Origin: Castanea sativa
Lineage: Eukaryota > Streptophyta > Magnoliopsida > Fagales > Fagaceae
Length of the DNA stretch: 64,000 nt
NCBI RefSeq assembly: GCF_040712315.1
Contig: NC_134013.1
Coordinates: forward strand, 46,901,501 to 46,965,500
Direction: 5' to 3'
Part shown: positions 33,904 to 45,800 of the stretch, one piece after another
How positions within the stretch are numbered: the stretch's first letter is position 1
Layout: the number at the start of each line of letters is the position of its first letter
The notes under the pieces: generated by a model
Databases searched by the model: none
Seen by the model: only the letters and a program-made list of their open reading frames with translations
Told to the model about the DNA's origin: nothing
Made by a program: the position numbers and the translations under genes

Positions 33904-34494
33904 TGATAATGCACAGAAAATCAGTAGCTAAATGCTCCGGGCTTCAATGGGCTAGTGAACACTTAAAAGGCCTGAAAAGAAAAAGACACAAGAATCAAAG
34001 GAGATTGGGGTGAACCGGCCAAGAACCCTCTGATGCTTAAGTTAGGAATTCCAATTTTTGTTGGAGTAGTAAAAACTTACTTTTTGTTTAATGTCGATGA
34101 GTCTTTATATAATGAGTTTTTGGAGTAGTTACTTGCACGGTAACTTCCCCAATATTTGTGGAAGTTTGAAGGTTCAGACTTAACCTCTACAGCCGCTACT
34201 GCAGTTAGAACATTCGATCTCATCATTTACAACTGCCGTTGGAAGTTAAGTATTTAATAGCAATGATCAAGGATTTGATAGCACGTAGTTTGAGTTACAA
34301 ACTCTTGTGGATAGGCAAATTTCGGGAAATATAACAAGTGTTGGGGGTCATCCAGGTGTTTTTCCTTGGACAACCCTTATCTCTATGGACGACCTTATTA
34401 CGTCCATGGACAAGCATATCATCTCGAGCCACCTTTGACTATGGACGACTCTTATGGACGAACTAGATATAGTCTTAATTTTAGTTCCCCATCA
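33904..34494 (-). repeat. 3' LTR of the minus-strand gypsy element
   Basis: On the minus strand it starts TGATGGGGAACT and ends in CA. It has a TATA-like box (inverse of tttatataatg near 34109) and matches 43549-44154 along its length except for a short indel near 34045. Confidence 0.9.
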
Positions 34495-34551
34495 GTTGCC
34501 CCTTGTCCGGAGGGTCGTCCAGAGTACTATAGGATTTACTATTGTGTTTGA

Positions 34552-34755
34552 CACGTGCCTTCATGTTACAAGTTAGACATCGTGTTGCGTGTCATAATCT
34601 CTTTGGTTCAATTTTACTAGTTCTAAATTGTGCCACGTGTCACAATCTCATTGGAGACTTGTCGCGTCAATTTAATTTTTCGTGAAAAACATCACGTGGC
34701 ACTCTCTGGTTGGTCGCGTCGTTTCATATGCCCAATTTTTACTACCTATAAATAG
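34552..34755 (+). promoter_or_regulatory. Promoter-like region of the antisense ORF
   Basis: Three perfect cacgtg (G-box) hexamers occur at 34552-34557, 34634-34639 and 34693-34698. They are followed by a TATA box, tataaatag, at 34747-34755. The start codon of the antisense ORF is 160 bases further at 34915. Order and spacing are as in a plant gene promoter. Activity is inference. Confidence 0.6.
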
Positions 34756-34914
34756 TAGGATTCCTCTCCTACCCCTCGCATTTCGTAAATTTTCTTCCTT
34801 GGCATTCATCGTCCAACGCCTCGTCTAGGAGTCTTTCTGCATCCTTAGTTCTCCTTCATCTAGAGCCAAGTATTCCCCTCATCTTCATCTTTAGGTTTTC
34901 CTAGTTTCTTTGAG

Positions 34915-37120
34915 ATGTCTGAGATTGTTGTTTCATCGTCTAGTAACAGCATCGATAAGGCTATAGATGAGTATCATGATACAACTAGCTATAGTAGTTC
35001 TAGTAGCGGTAGTAGTAGCAATAGCAGTAGTGGGGGAAGCACCACAGACACGCAGTATACGTCTGGCATCCCTAGAGTTCCTTTACAGGTTCTCCAGGAG
35101 CAGCTTAGGATTAGGGCAGCCTCTGGGTCACAGCCTGGAACCTCGACAAGTGCTTCTCCGTCCACTCCTATAGATGAGGTAGAAACGGTATATAGTTGTG
35201 CTGTAGGCGCCCATTCCAAGATGGACGAGAAGAGACTTACTTCCCTTAGGACTTGGTATCAAATTCTAGATGACTTTAACCTTAGGTTAGCTGTTCGTGG
35301 GGAGTGGTGTTGTGACCTTTGTCTTGGAATTGGCATTTATGAGGCCTACTTTCGAGGAGGACTCAGGTTGCCTCTTAATGCCTTTGCTAGAGAGTTGCTT
35401 ATCAGGCTAGGCTTAGGAGTGTGCCAATTTAATCCCAACGCATGGAGATTAGTCATCTCTATGCAAGTTTTGTGGAGGGAAGTGTTTGAAGGGGACCGTC
35501 CTCTCACTGTGGGCGAGTTTCTCTACTGCTACAAACCTTTAGAAATTAGTCAGTCCCTTGGCTTTTATCAGTTCACAGCTAGGGGTAGAGATTGAAGATT
35601 AATAAAATCCCTCCTAACGTCTGATAGGAATTGGAAGGCGGAGTTTTTCTTTTTCTCTGGTTTCTGAGCTGGACACCCTGTTGAGGTTGGCAGGGATCCA
35701 TTTGCCCCATACACTAGAGAAATAGGGAACCTTTGTCCAGAAGGTATGTTTTTTCCTTATTCAATATTTTTTCTTTCTTTTTAATCGTTTGATCCTCCTT
35801 TTCTTTTTGCAGCTATTAGACGTCCACCCCTGAACAAATTCTATCTTGAATGCGTCCAGAAGGCTCGTCTATACGCTGACAAGAGTTTCCACTCGTTGGT
35901 CACCCTTGATCGTCTAGCGACTTGGTCCTAAGCCTTCCGCTGAAGTTATAGCCCACGAGCTTACTGTTCGTAGACGTGAGTTTCTTTTTCCCTTCTTCTT
36001 TTTTTAAAAAGAAATTGTTTGAATGTCACCTTTTAATCAACCCCAAATCTTTTCAGGGATGGCCACTATGAAAGAAAACAAAGGGAAATGGGTGGTCGTA
36101 AATGAGGGTGCCTTACTAGAGATGGAGTCTCAGCCTCGTCCTGCTATGGGAGATAAAAGGAAAAAGTTATCCAAGACAGTGGACCTAGAAAACCTCCCCA
36201 ATCGTCAAAAGGAAAAAAGGGCGAAGCACAAGTTGTCTAAGACTGGGGTCGTTCAGCCAGGCTTCACTGTCCCTCCTTCCACTTAACAGCCGTCCATCCA
36301 AATTCATGACGTGGATTCGTCTAAACCTGCTGGAGCCACCCCATCCATTACTGTTGCGCCTGCCTCGTCTAAGAACTCCTATGAATCTCATTGAAAATGA
36401 GAATTTGGCTTGGGAAAGGTTTCAAAAGACTGTGACTAACGAGGACATAGCTGCATGCTATGACATGTCTTTGAAAAAGTTTAAAGGTTCTGCTGTTCAT
36501 GATCTTTTCAAGGTATGTAAGCACTTCAACCTCGTCTTTTCAATTCACATCCTTCTCGTTTAATGGAATTCTTGACTTTTTAATGGAATTTTTAACTTTT
36601 TGTGTAGGGTATGTCCAAGTTCATTATAGCATCTAGGCAGGCCACAAAAACGGACAAGGAGAGAATCAAGATTGAGACGAGGATCCAGCAGGTTAAGGAT
36701 GAATGTAGGAGTTGGCCTAAAAAGGAAGTCAAGGCTATGGACGAGTTTAAGGAGCTGAAAAATCTCGTCGAGGAACTCAAGGCTGATGTCGTCGAAAAAG
36801 ATAATCATCTTGACCACCTTCAGACGAGGAATGAGGAGTTGAGCACTCTTCTGAAAGATGCCAAAAAGGACGCCGTTGATGAGTTCAAATCTTCCAGCCA
36901 GTTTACTAGTCTTTTGGATACCAATTACGCTGCTGGTTTTGAAGATTTTCGGATGGACGATGTAGAACGCTTCCCTAAAGTTAACTTCAGCTCCATCAAG
37001 CTCAATCTCGGTGCTACAAGATCTCTCCTCCATACGAGTTTTGAAGACGTGAATATTGAAGATGATGCTACCATCCAGCCTAACCAAGATGAGTCTAAAG
37101 TTGGAGATGGCCCCCCTTAG
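34915..37120 (+). pseudogene. Antisense extra ORF (aORF) of gypsy element, four exons
   Basis: It lies between integrase and the 3' LTR but runs opposite to gag-pol. Likely exons are 34915-35743, 35813-35975, 36057-36512 and 36608-37120, with GT-AG introns. Exon 1 has a Ser-rich N-terminus (residues 1-45) and then a conserved domain (GLRLPLNAFARELL, QFNPNAWRLVISM, GEFLYCYKP) of the 'putative plant transposon protein' type. Exon 3 opens MATMKENKGKW and is basic. Exon 4 is a long charged helix, probably coiled coil (RIQQVKDE to LLKDAKKD). Stops in exon 1 (35593-35595 and again near 35670) and a frame change in exon 2 make this copy defective. The function of such ORFs is unknown. Confidence 0.75.
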
Positions 37121-37140
37121 CAAAACATGGAGTTTAACCA

Positions 37141-38250
37141 TCTTAGTTTTCTTTTCTCTCTTTTCTTCTTTTTTTTTGTGAGGCTTGTTGTTTTGGACCT
37201 ATTTAGTTTTATTTAGGTACATTTTACTCGTCCATCATCTTTGGGATGAGCTTCCAAAAAATTGCCTTTGTAGGCTTTACTTTATAAGGGTTTTTGGACG
37301 ATGGTCGTCTACCCTTTTCTAAACTTTACGAATGAATGTTTATTTCCATCACCTTTACTTATTATTGAACATGTTATGGTATGGACGAATTTTCTTTAGC
37401 TCATCCAATCATGAAGGCATTTAGCTTGTCCATGTTAGGACCATTTCCTCACATTCAATACTTTTACCATTCCTTAAGTTTTACCAGTATAACTCATCTT
37501 ATGAATGGCGTTGCTTTTACTAGCTTTATTTGTCTAGAAATTTGACTTAGCTAGTTCTTTTTCTCATCCATAGGCTAGACAGTTTACTTTCGTCTTTAGG
37601 TAAAACGCTTCCAGCATTTACTCGTCCAAAGATTGGATTGTTTTGGCTGGTTATATTTATCCATGGATTTTAAATATTCTTACACGCATGCATTTTCTTG
37701 TCCATTTCTTGGACGCATATGCTTAAGGTTTTATCTCGTCCATTGGACAAATATACATTTTCCTATCCATTTATTAGACAAGTACGCCTTAAGCTTAGTT
37801 TTCTTTGCTTTATCCTTATTTCAAGGAAAGCTTGCAGATGTTACATCCCTGCATCCAGAGATTTTTCTTGTCTTGGGCCTTTAGCCTTCTTGTGGACGAA
37901 GTTATGAAGATTAGGAATTCATAAACTATATAAATTGGAAATCCAAACTGTATACATAACATAAACATCGTCCACAAGCATGGCACATGCTTAAAAGCTA
38001 GTGCCTTTTAGGGAATTGAAAATGCTTACACACAAACAGATAAACTAAGTCTATGACTTTGTCCATAGTTTAGAGACAGTGCATAGTTTAGAACTGATGC
38101 ACTTTTAGGGAATTAAAATAAAACATATAATGCTAATAATAAAATTGAGTAAATACAAGTAACAAAAACCAACACACAACTTTGGCTCGTCCAGGGTGAC
38201 AACATCTAGGAGGATCTCGTCCAGGATGATGGTTGTCCAGGGAGATATTT
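37141..38250. other. Spacer between antisense ORF and integrase
   Basis: Non-coding DNA with frequent tcgtccat / ttggacga words. It would hold the 3' end of the antisense transcript and the end of the gag-pol transcript. No further ORF is supported. Confidence 0.6.
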
Positions 38251-39720
38251 TACTGGTAATATTTTCTTAAATGCTCAACATTCCAAGGGTGCTCTAGCTT
38301 TCTCCCGTCCAGGGCTTCTAAGTAATATAATCCTTGTCTCTTGCAATTAATAACCCTATAGGGTCCTTCCTAATTAGGTCATAGTTTCCCATGGGCTGGG
38401 TTTCTTGTTGCCAAAGAGACATTTTTTAGGACGAGGTCCCCAATGTTGAAGCGCCTGGGTTTCACCATTGCATCACATTGTCTGGCCATGAGGCTTTTAT
38501 ACCTTGCTATCCTTTGCTTCGCGTCCATCCTTACCTTGTCTATCAGATCAAGGTTAGAGACGAAGTTACTCTTCATTATCCTCATCCTAATACTTCATCA
38601 CCCTGTGGTTTGCCATGTGCACTTCTGCAGGTATCACTGCTTTACTTCCATAGGCTAATTTGAAAGGAGTTTCCCTTGTGGGGGTCCTCACAGTTGTCCT
38701 ATAAACCCATAGAACACCTGGTAGCTCATCTGGCCATACTCCCTTTGCCCCCTCAAGCTGAGTCTCGATGATCTTCAATAAGGATCGATTTGCAACTTCT
38801 ACTTGCCCGTTCGCCTGTGGGTAGGAGGGTGAGGAATAATGATTCTTGATTCCAAATTGCGCGCAAAAGTCTCTAAAAGTGATTTGTCAAACTGTCGTCC
38901 GTTGTTGGACACTAGTACCCTAGGTACCTTGAACCTGCATACAATGTTCTTTTAGATGAAGTTTTTGACATTTTGTTGAGTAATTTTTGATAAGGGTTCG
39001 GCTTCCACCCACTTAGTAAAGTAATCGATCCTTACTACCAAAAATTTCATATGCCTGGTTCCAAGTGGGAAGGGACCTAAGATGTCCAATCCCCATTGCA
39101 TAAAGGGCCATTGGGCCATCATCGGAGTTGGATACTCCGACGGTTGTATAGGGACATTGCTGAAGCGCTGGCACTGGTCACACACTTTGACATAAGCCTT
39201 AGCATCTGCTTGAATAGTTGGCCAGTAGTAGCTTGCACAGACGACCTTATGGACTAGTGCTCTTGCTCCCAAGTGATTTTCGCATGCTCCTTCATGAACT
39301 TCCCTCAACACATAGTTCAACTCATCCGGAGCTAAGCACCTTAAGTAAGGCTGAGAGAAGCCTCGCTTATACATCACCTTGTCTATGAGGACATACTTGG
39401 CAGCTCTAATCCTTAATTTCCTAGCCTCGTCCTTATCTTCTGGAAGCTTTCCATCGTTGAGATAAACTATTATTGGCGTCGTCCAATTTCCTTCTCCTTC
39501 AATTTGTTGTACCTCTGGAAGATCTATGCTTGGCATATATGGGACTTGTTCATAGTCGTCTATTGCTCCCCCTACTGAAATTGCTTTTGCCAAAGCATCT
39601 GCTTCCATGTTTTCCTCCCTTAGGAGTTGAACAAAATGGCTTCTTTGAATTTTTAACAAGTCTTTTTACCTTGTTGAGGTACTTCTTGATCTGATCTTCC
39701 TTGGCTTTACACATTCCATT
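38250..39720 (-). pseudogene. Decayed integrase of minus-strand gypsy element
   Basis: On the minus strand 39659-38952 shows the zinc-binding region (HEGACENHLGARALVHK ... KVCDQCQRF, both Cys present), QWGLDILGPFPLGT with the first Asp, and DYFTKWVEAEPLSK. After a break the C-terminal part continues at 38778-38587 (PAEVHM) and 38585-38379 (NIGDLVLK) with a further stop near 38368 where Trp is expected. The order matches the + strand element. Confidence 0.9.
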
Positions 39721-39739
39721 CACTTGATTGATGATCAAC

Positions 39740-40440
39740 TAAGAATCTTCTTGGACGACTACTAACTCTGCCCTTAAGGACTTAGCCAATTCTAATATTT
39801 TGAGGAGAGCTTCGTATTCAACTTCATTGTTGGTAGTTTGGTATTATAGAAAGGCTGCGTATTTCAACTTATCTCCTTTCAGGGACTTGAGTATAACTCC
39901 AATCCCTCTTGCATATAACGTGGATGAGCCATCTACATTGATGACCCACTTCTAAACTCTGTCCACCTCGTCTAGCTCGTCCTGGCTAGGAGTGAACTCC
40001 GCAATGAAATCTGCCAATGCTTGTGCTTTTATCACGCTTCTTGGTTGGTACCTGACATTAAACTCACTAAGTTCTACGACCCATTGGATTAGTCGTCCTG
40101 CGACTTCCAACTTGTTTATTGCTTTCTTTAGTGGATGATCTGTCAAGATATTGATGACATGAGCCTGAAAGTAATGCCTTAACTTCCTAGATGCCGTGAC
40201 CAAAGCAAAGGCTAGCTTTTCCATCATTGGATATCGTCCTTATGCCCCTCTTAGTGCTCGGCTTGTATAGTAAACCAGCTTTTGTATCCTCCTTTCTTCT
40301 CTAATCAACGCCGAGCTCACTGCATGTGGGGACACCACTAAATACAAATATAATTCTTCATCTGGTATGGAAGGGCTTAGTAGAGGAGCTGTGGTAAGGT
40401 AGGTCTTGGGGTCTTGGAAGGCCTTCTGACACTCGTCCAT
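39740..40440 (-). pseudogene. Decayed RNase H region of minus-strand gypsy element
   Basis: Frames 40440-40240 and 40227-39952 cover the connection (LYLVVSPHAVSSALIREE; KLRHYFQAHVI) and the start of RNase H. The Asp and Glu regions lie near 39935 and 39830 in broken frames. Not functional. Confidence 0.8.
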
Positions 40441-40479
40441 CCATTCAAATGCCTTCTTGAGAACTTTAAAGAATGGTAA

Positions 40480-41500
40480 ACACTTGTCAGTAGCTTTTGA
40501 AACAAACCTGTTAAGGGTGGCAACTCATCCAGTGAGAGATTGGACTTCTTTAATATTCCTTGGTGGCTCCATATTAAGTATTGCTTGAATTTTATTGGGA
40601 TTTTGCTTTAATTCCCCAATGTGAAACCATGAATCCAAGAAACTTACCTGACAAAACTCCAAAAGCACACTTGCTCGGATTTAACTTCATGTTATACCGT
40701 CTAAGCGTATCAAAGGTCTCCTGAAGGTCATCCAGATGCTTTTCCTCATCCAAACTCTTTAGCTGCATATCATCTACATAAACTTCCACATTTCATCCAA
40801 TCTGTGAACGAAACATATGATTAACCAGCCTTTGATAAGTTGCCCCAGCGTTCTTCAAACCGAATGGCATCACCTTATAGCAAAACAAGCCTTGGCTAGT
40901 GATGAAGGATGTTTTCTCTTGATCCCCCTCGTCCATTCTTATTTGGTTGTGGCCTGAAAAAACGTCCATGAAACTTAGCAATTTATGACTCGCAGTTAAG
41001 TCCACCAGCTGGTCAATGCGTGGCAATGGATAGCTATCCTTGGGGCAAGTCTTGTTCAAATCAGTAAAGTCCACTCACATCCTCCATTTACCATTAGCCT
41101 TCTTGACCAATACCACATTAGCCAACTAGTCCGAGTAATAAACTTCCCAGATAAATTTTGTCGTGGTTAACTTTTGGACTTCATCTTTAATGGCATTGTC
41201 TCGTTTAGAAGAAAAAATTATTTTCTTCTAACGTACGGGGTGGAAAAAGGATATACGTTCAAGCGATGGGTATTGACGCTTGGGTCAATACTTGGCATGT
41301 CCTCATGACTCCATGCGAACACATCAATTCTCTTCTTTAAAAATTGGACAAGGTCTTGCTTTGTCTTCTTTTCCATGCTTGCTCTAATTCTTGTAAACTT
41401 TTCAGGGTTAGCTCGTCCAAAGGAACGTCTTCTAGCACATCTGTGGGCTCCACAGTAACCCTTCTCTCATCCATGCTTATTGTCTGCATATGCTCGTCCA
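40480..41500 (-). pseudogene. Decayed reverse transcriptase of minus-strand gypsy element
   Basis: Frame 41074-40793 starts MDFTDLNKTCPKDSYPLPR and contains the FSGHNQIRM region. After a TGA at 40795-40793 (QIG then stop, where the + strand element reads Arg) the frame 40789-40592 gives the catalytic YVDDMQLKS. All RT core motifs are visible but interrupted by single stops. Confidence 0.9.
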
Positions 41501-41599
41501 TAGCCAACATGGCTAGATATCATTCTCTGGTGGTTAATTGGTCTCCTTGCACCTGAACTACTCCATATTTTGTTGGGAACTTAATAGACAAATGGTAGG

Positions 41600-42100
41600 T
41601 AGACGTTACCGCCTTCCAACTGTTTAAAGTCGATCTTCCAATGATATCATTGTATGACAATGAACAGTCAACAACAAGGAAGTTTACTTCTTTGGTTATC
41701 TGTTACAGATATGCTCCTACCACCACATGTAACGTAATGGTACCTATGGGTTGCACTTTCATCCCTCCAAATCCTACCAAGGGTGAGTTTACTGGACGAA
41801 ATTGATCTCATCCAAGTGTTATTTGTTGGAAGGCAGGGTAATATAAGATGTTCGCCGAACTTCCATTGTCTACCAACACCCTTCTAGTTGTATAATCAGC
41901 AATGAGCAAGGTGATGATGATCACGTCATCATGTGGGTGGTGAACCCTTTTAGCATCCTCGTCTATGAACATAATGATTTGCTCGTCTGCTCCTCTCGTC
42001 CTTAGAGATCGTCCAGAAAGTTAAACATTTTACACTACCTTTAGGTACGTCTTCCTTGACTTGGAAGACTGCCCTGTTGAGGTTCCTCCGATAATAACTC
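41600..42100 (-). pseudogene. Decayed protease of minus-strand gypsy element
   Basis: VLVDNGSSANILYY around 41880-41845 (minus strand) is the retropepsin active-site region. A stop follows shortly after (TLG then TGA near 41817). Upstream text with HDD...VIIITLL links to gag. Confidence 0.75.
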
Positions 42101-42109
42101 TTATTTCTC

Positions 42110-43479
42110 CAAGTGGGGGTCATGACGACTCTTCTACCTTTCCCTTCAACTTCTCATCCTTGTGGTCTCGTCCAAGAAAATTTCTCAATTTTCCTTGCCT
42201 GATGAGGTTATTTATCTGTTGCTTCAAATCAAAACACTCATCTGTGTCATGCCTATGGTCTCTATGGAAGCGACAATACTTGTTCCTATTGTGCTTGTTG
42301 GGATCTCCTTTCATTTTTTCCGGCCACTTTAAGGATAGGTCGTCCTTAATTTGCATAAACACTTGTTCAAGTGGCATGTTCAAGAGCGTATATTGCTGAC
42401 TCCTTGCTGAAGAACTTGCCTTTTTGTTATCTCTGTCTTTCTTCTAAACTGCCCGGGCCTTCTTTGGATGAGGACCCTGCTCAGGATGGCGCGGGAGATC
42501 TGCTTCCATAAACTCGGCTCTCTTCCTCTTCTTGGCTATGATTGCATCATCCGCATTCATAAAGCTTTGGGCTGAATGAACGAGTTCAGCCATGGTTTGT
42601 GGCTCTTGCTCATAAAGCTTATGGATGAATAAATCGGAATTAACTCCATTATGGAAGGCTGCCAATAACAACTTGTCGTTCATCTTGTCCACCGTCAAGG
42701 CTTCCCTGTTGAACTAGGTAATGAAGGATCGCAAGCTTTCATTTTCCCCTTGCTTTATGGTTAACAGGTTGAATGAGGAACGCTTGTGCCTTTGTCCTCC
42801 GATAATGTTGTTGATGAACAACTTACTCAATTCTTCGAATGAGCCTACAGTGTTTGGAGGTATCTTGCTGAACCATACTCGCGCTAGCCCCTTAAGGGTG
42901 GTAAGGAAAGCCCTACACATAATCTCGTCCGGAACCCCTTGAAGGTGCATGGTAGTCTTGAAGGTGGCGATATGATCACACGGGTCGTGCATTCCATCAT
43001 ATGAGTCCAAGGAAGGCATCTTGAACGTTGGAGACAAGGGATGCCTGTTGATGGAAGCTATGAAGGGTGAGTCAGTTTGATGAACTAAGTCATCTATAGG
43101 ATTATCTTCTCATATTCTCTCTCATCTCGTCCATGGCTTTCCTTATCTGATCCATCTCCCTCTCCGAGTATGGCACCCTTCGTGAAGCGGTACCCTTTGA
43201 CTAGTTCTCGGGTTCAGCATTTTCTCATTCTCTAACTTCTTGACTCTGGGCTTGTCCTTCCACGTATTTTTCATGGCGTTGCCTCCTTAAACCAATCTCC
43301 CTAGTCAACTCGTGGGTTTGACAGGTTAATTTCGCTATGGCGGCTGCCATGGACTATATATGTTGGATGGAAGGCGATTGCATGACAGGTGTTGACTGGT
43401 GATCACGGTGGGGATTACTAGAAGCATTCCCACTCTCCTGGTGGCTTGGACTAGTGGTCATTGATCTTGTCCGAACCAT
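42110..43479 (-). pseudogene. Decayed gag of minus-strand gypsy element
   Basis: The start MVRTRSMTTSPSH is at 43479. The capsid core FKMPSLDSYDGMHDP ... ARVWFSKIPP lies at 43037-42714, the helical part at 42698-42444, and the CRFHRDHRHDTDECFDLK motif at about 42290-42230. Frames are separated by single stops and one frameshift. This copy still has the N-terminal half of the core that the + strand element has lost. Confidence 0.88.
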
Positions 43480-43530
43480 GTAGCCTTTTGATGGAGAAAA
43501 ATAAATTGCAAAACACAAACTTATCTTCTT

Positions 43531-43544
43531 GCAGACGGCGCCAA
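43531..43544 (-). other. Primer-binding site of the minus-strand gypsy element
   Basis: Read on the minus strand it is ttggcgccgtctgc, four bases after the end of the 5' LTR. It matches the site of the + strand element. Confidence 0.85.
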
Positions 43545-43548
43545 CTAA

Positions 43549-44154
43549 TGATGCATAGAAAATCAATAAACTGAATGCTCCAGACTTCAATGGGCTTGTG
43601 AATGCTTGGAAGGCCTGAAAAGAAAAAGACACAAGAATCAAAGGAGACCGGGGTGAACCGGCCAAGAACCCTCTGATGCTTAAGTTAGTTTTTTTCTAAA
43701 ACTCAAGAATTCCAATTTTTGTTGGAGTAGTAAAAACTTACTTTTTGTTTGATGTTGATGAGTCTTTATATAGTGAGTTTTTGGAGTGGTTACTTGCATG
43801 GTAACTTCCCTAATATTTGTGGAAGTTTGAAGGTTCAGACTTAACCTCTACAACCATTACTGCAGTTAGAACATTCAACTCATCCTCTACAACTGTCGTT
43901 GGAAGTTAAGTATTTAATAACGATGATCAAAGATTTGATAGCATGTAGTTTGAGTTACAAACTTTTGTCGATAGGCCAATTTTGGGAAATATCACAAGTA
44001 TTGGGGGTCATCTAGGTGTTTTTCCTTGGATGACCCTTATGTCTATGGACGACCTTATTACGTCCATGGATGAGCATATCATCTCGGGCCACCTTTGGCT
44101 ACGGATGACTCTTATGGACGAACTGGAGATGGTCTTAATTTTAGTTCCCCATTA
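43549..44154 (-). repeat. 5' LTR of the minus-strand gypsy element
   Basis: On the minus strand it begins TAATGGGG (TGATGGGG in the other copy) and ends CATCA. The TATA box is ctatataaagac near 43775-43764. The duplication GATTT follows on the right at 44155-44159. Confidence 0.92.
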
Positions 44155-44692
44155 GATTTTGTTTGTCAAGCCCACTGATTATGCTTCCTCTGTTCTTGTG
44201 CTTAGTGGTTGTAGCTGTTGTGGGCAGTGTTTGTGGTTGTTGTGTCTATTATGGCTAAGTAATCATATGTATCCAATACTTGTGTTTGTGGTTGTTGTGG
44301 GTAGTGTTTTCCAATCTGATGTGAGGATTGGTTGGGGATTGAAAAGAGGAAAAAAGAGAGATAGAGAAGAATAGATAAAATAATAATAAAAAATAAATGA
44401 ATTATTTATTATAGTAGATATATTATTTTATTGTGTTATTTATTTTATTTTATTGTGTTGAAAACTAAAATAAAATCACTAATGTTGGGTGTTTTGTAAA
44501 GTGAAGTGGTAAAATAGATAAAGTAGCTTTTTGTGGAGCCAAATTGCTAAATTTATGGCTCTATCAATGTGAATGCTCTTAACTTAGAGCTAACTTCTTT
44601 TTTACACCAGTACCAAAAGGAAAGGAAAAGCAAAGAAAAAAAAAATAGTATTTTACTTTTTTTTTTACGCGGAGGAGACTGCGTCCACATGT

Positions 44693-45021
44693 ACGCTCTG
44701 TTTGTTTCAATAATGATATTTTCTAGAAAATGAGTCATTTTCTAAAAAGCATTTTCTATAAAACTATCTCATTTTCCAATATTTGGTAGCAACTTTAAAT
44801 AAGTTGAAAAACAACCTCTTAACTTCCCTTATTTAGCTTGCTGTGAGATAGAGTTGTTTTCCAAAAAAATTTAATAGAAAACAATCTCTAAAAATAAACC
44901 ATACTTTTTATATTGACCAAAGATAGTTTTCCTTTGACTCATATTTTTTTATGCTACTAAACATTGGAAAATAAAGAAAACTATCTTTACACAAGGTTTT
45001 CCATTGAAACAAACGGAGCGT
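44693..45021. mobile_element. Short MITE with ACGCTC ends, 329 bp
   Basis: The ends acgctctgtttgtttcaat and, inverted, acgctccgtttgtttcaat are nearly identical inverted repeats. The inner arms (attttctagaaaatg / cattggaaaataaag) are also related. It is the short relative of 26806-28102. It lies between the two PIF/Harbinger elements. Confidence 0.7.
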
Positions 45022-45028
45022 ACGTTAA

Positions 45029-45230
45029 AGGTCTGTTTGAGATTTGCTTATTTTGCTGAAATTGATTTTTTTTTTTTTAAAGTACTTTAGATAAAGGTAA
45101 AAATTAGTTGAAATAGTATAGTAGGACCCATGAATAGTACTAAAAAGTGCAGTGAGACACATAAATAGTTGCAATAATAAACTAAATAGTAAAATAAGCT
45201 AGCTTTTTAATTTAGAATGAAACACACACT
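45029..45230. mobile_element. Small hAT-like MITE
   Basis: ggtctgtttgagatttgctt on the left pairs loosely with the right end (aagctagc...gaatgaaacacacac). The interior has the word ggacccatgaatagt, common in plant MITEs of this kind. Borders are approximate. Confidence 0.45.
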
Positions 45231-45409
45231 AATTAGTCAAACTCCTTTACATTTTTTTTTTATTGGAATTCCTTTACATTTGTATTACTGCGGAAGGTGA
45301 GTGAAAAAGTTCTATGTAAGAGCATCCACAACAGTGGAGCTAAAAATTTAGCTTTTTAGCTCTACAAAAAGTTACTTTATCTATTTTACCTACTCACTTT
45401 ACAAAACAT

Positions 45410-45510
45410 GCTGCAGCAGTGGATCTATTTTAGCTTTCAACACAATAAAATAATATAAACATCACAATAAAATAATATATCCACTACAATAAAATAATAT
45501 ATCCATTACA
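45410..45510. repeat. Subterminal caataaaataata repeats
   Basis: The word acaataaaataatat occurs several times in a row with short spacers. The same array is found, inverted, near 44390-44460 in the non-autonomous relative. Confidence 0.75.
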
Positions 45511-45527
45511 ATAAACAACAATCAGAA

Positions 45528-45800
45528 CTACCCGCAACCGCTACCATCGATTCTTCCACCGCCACCGCAATCGCTACCACCACCGCTACCGCTGCCACCA
45601 CCGCCACCGCCGCCGCCGCCACCGCTGCCGCCGCCGATTCTTCCACCACCGTGACTGCCACCGCCACCAACTCTTCCACCACCGCCACCGCAGTCACTAC
45701 CGCCGCCACTACCGCTGTAGCCACCGCCACCACTACCACCACCACCGATTCTTCCACCACCGCGGCTGCTGCCGCCACCAACTCTTCCACCACCAGCCAA
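45528..45800. repeat. ccaccg-rich trinucleotide region
   Basis: A 270-base imperfect ccaccg/ccg array downstream of the transposase stop. Open frames on the minus strand give pure Gly/Val/Ala or Gly/Ser runs. I treat it as simple sequence, not as a glycine-rich protein gene. Confidence 0.7.

Larger units (their letters stand above)
33904..44154 (-). mobile_element. Complete Tat-type Ty3/gypsy element, minus strand
   Basis: LTRs at 43549-44154 (5') and 33904-34494 (3') flank a primer-binding site, gag, protease, RT, RNase H, integrase and an antisense ORF. The duplication GATTT occurs at 33899-33903 and 44155-44159. Over about 330 aligned LTR bases I count roughly 25 differences by eye, so the insertion is not recent. 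All main frames carry stops, so it is no longer autonomous. Confidence 0.93.
33122..44578. mobile_element. Non-autonomous PIF/Harbinger element split by a gypsy element
   Basis: The left arm is 33122-33903 and the right arm 44160-44578, about 1.2 kb together. Flanking triplets are TTA at 33119-33121 and TTA at 44579-44581. The inverse of the right end (gagcattcacattg...) aligns for about 170 bases with the left end of the full transposon at 45320, sharing gttactttatctattttacc-like and caacacaataaaataa words. The left end aligns with the inverse of that transposon's right end. It is therefore the same family in opposite orientation. It has no transposase. The gypsy element 33904-44154 lies inside it. 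Confidence 0.8.

Noticed and set aside
45506..45800. Glycine-rich protein candidate on the minus strand
   Set aside because: Pure trinucleotide array; three frames are all open, which is what simple sequence gives.
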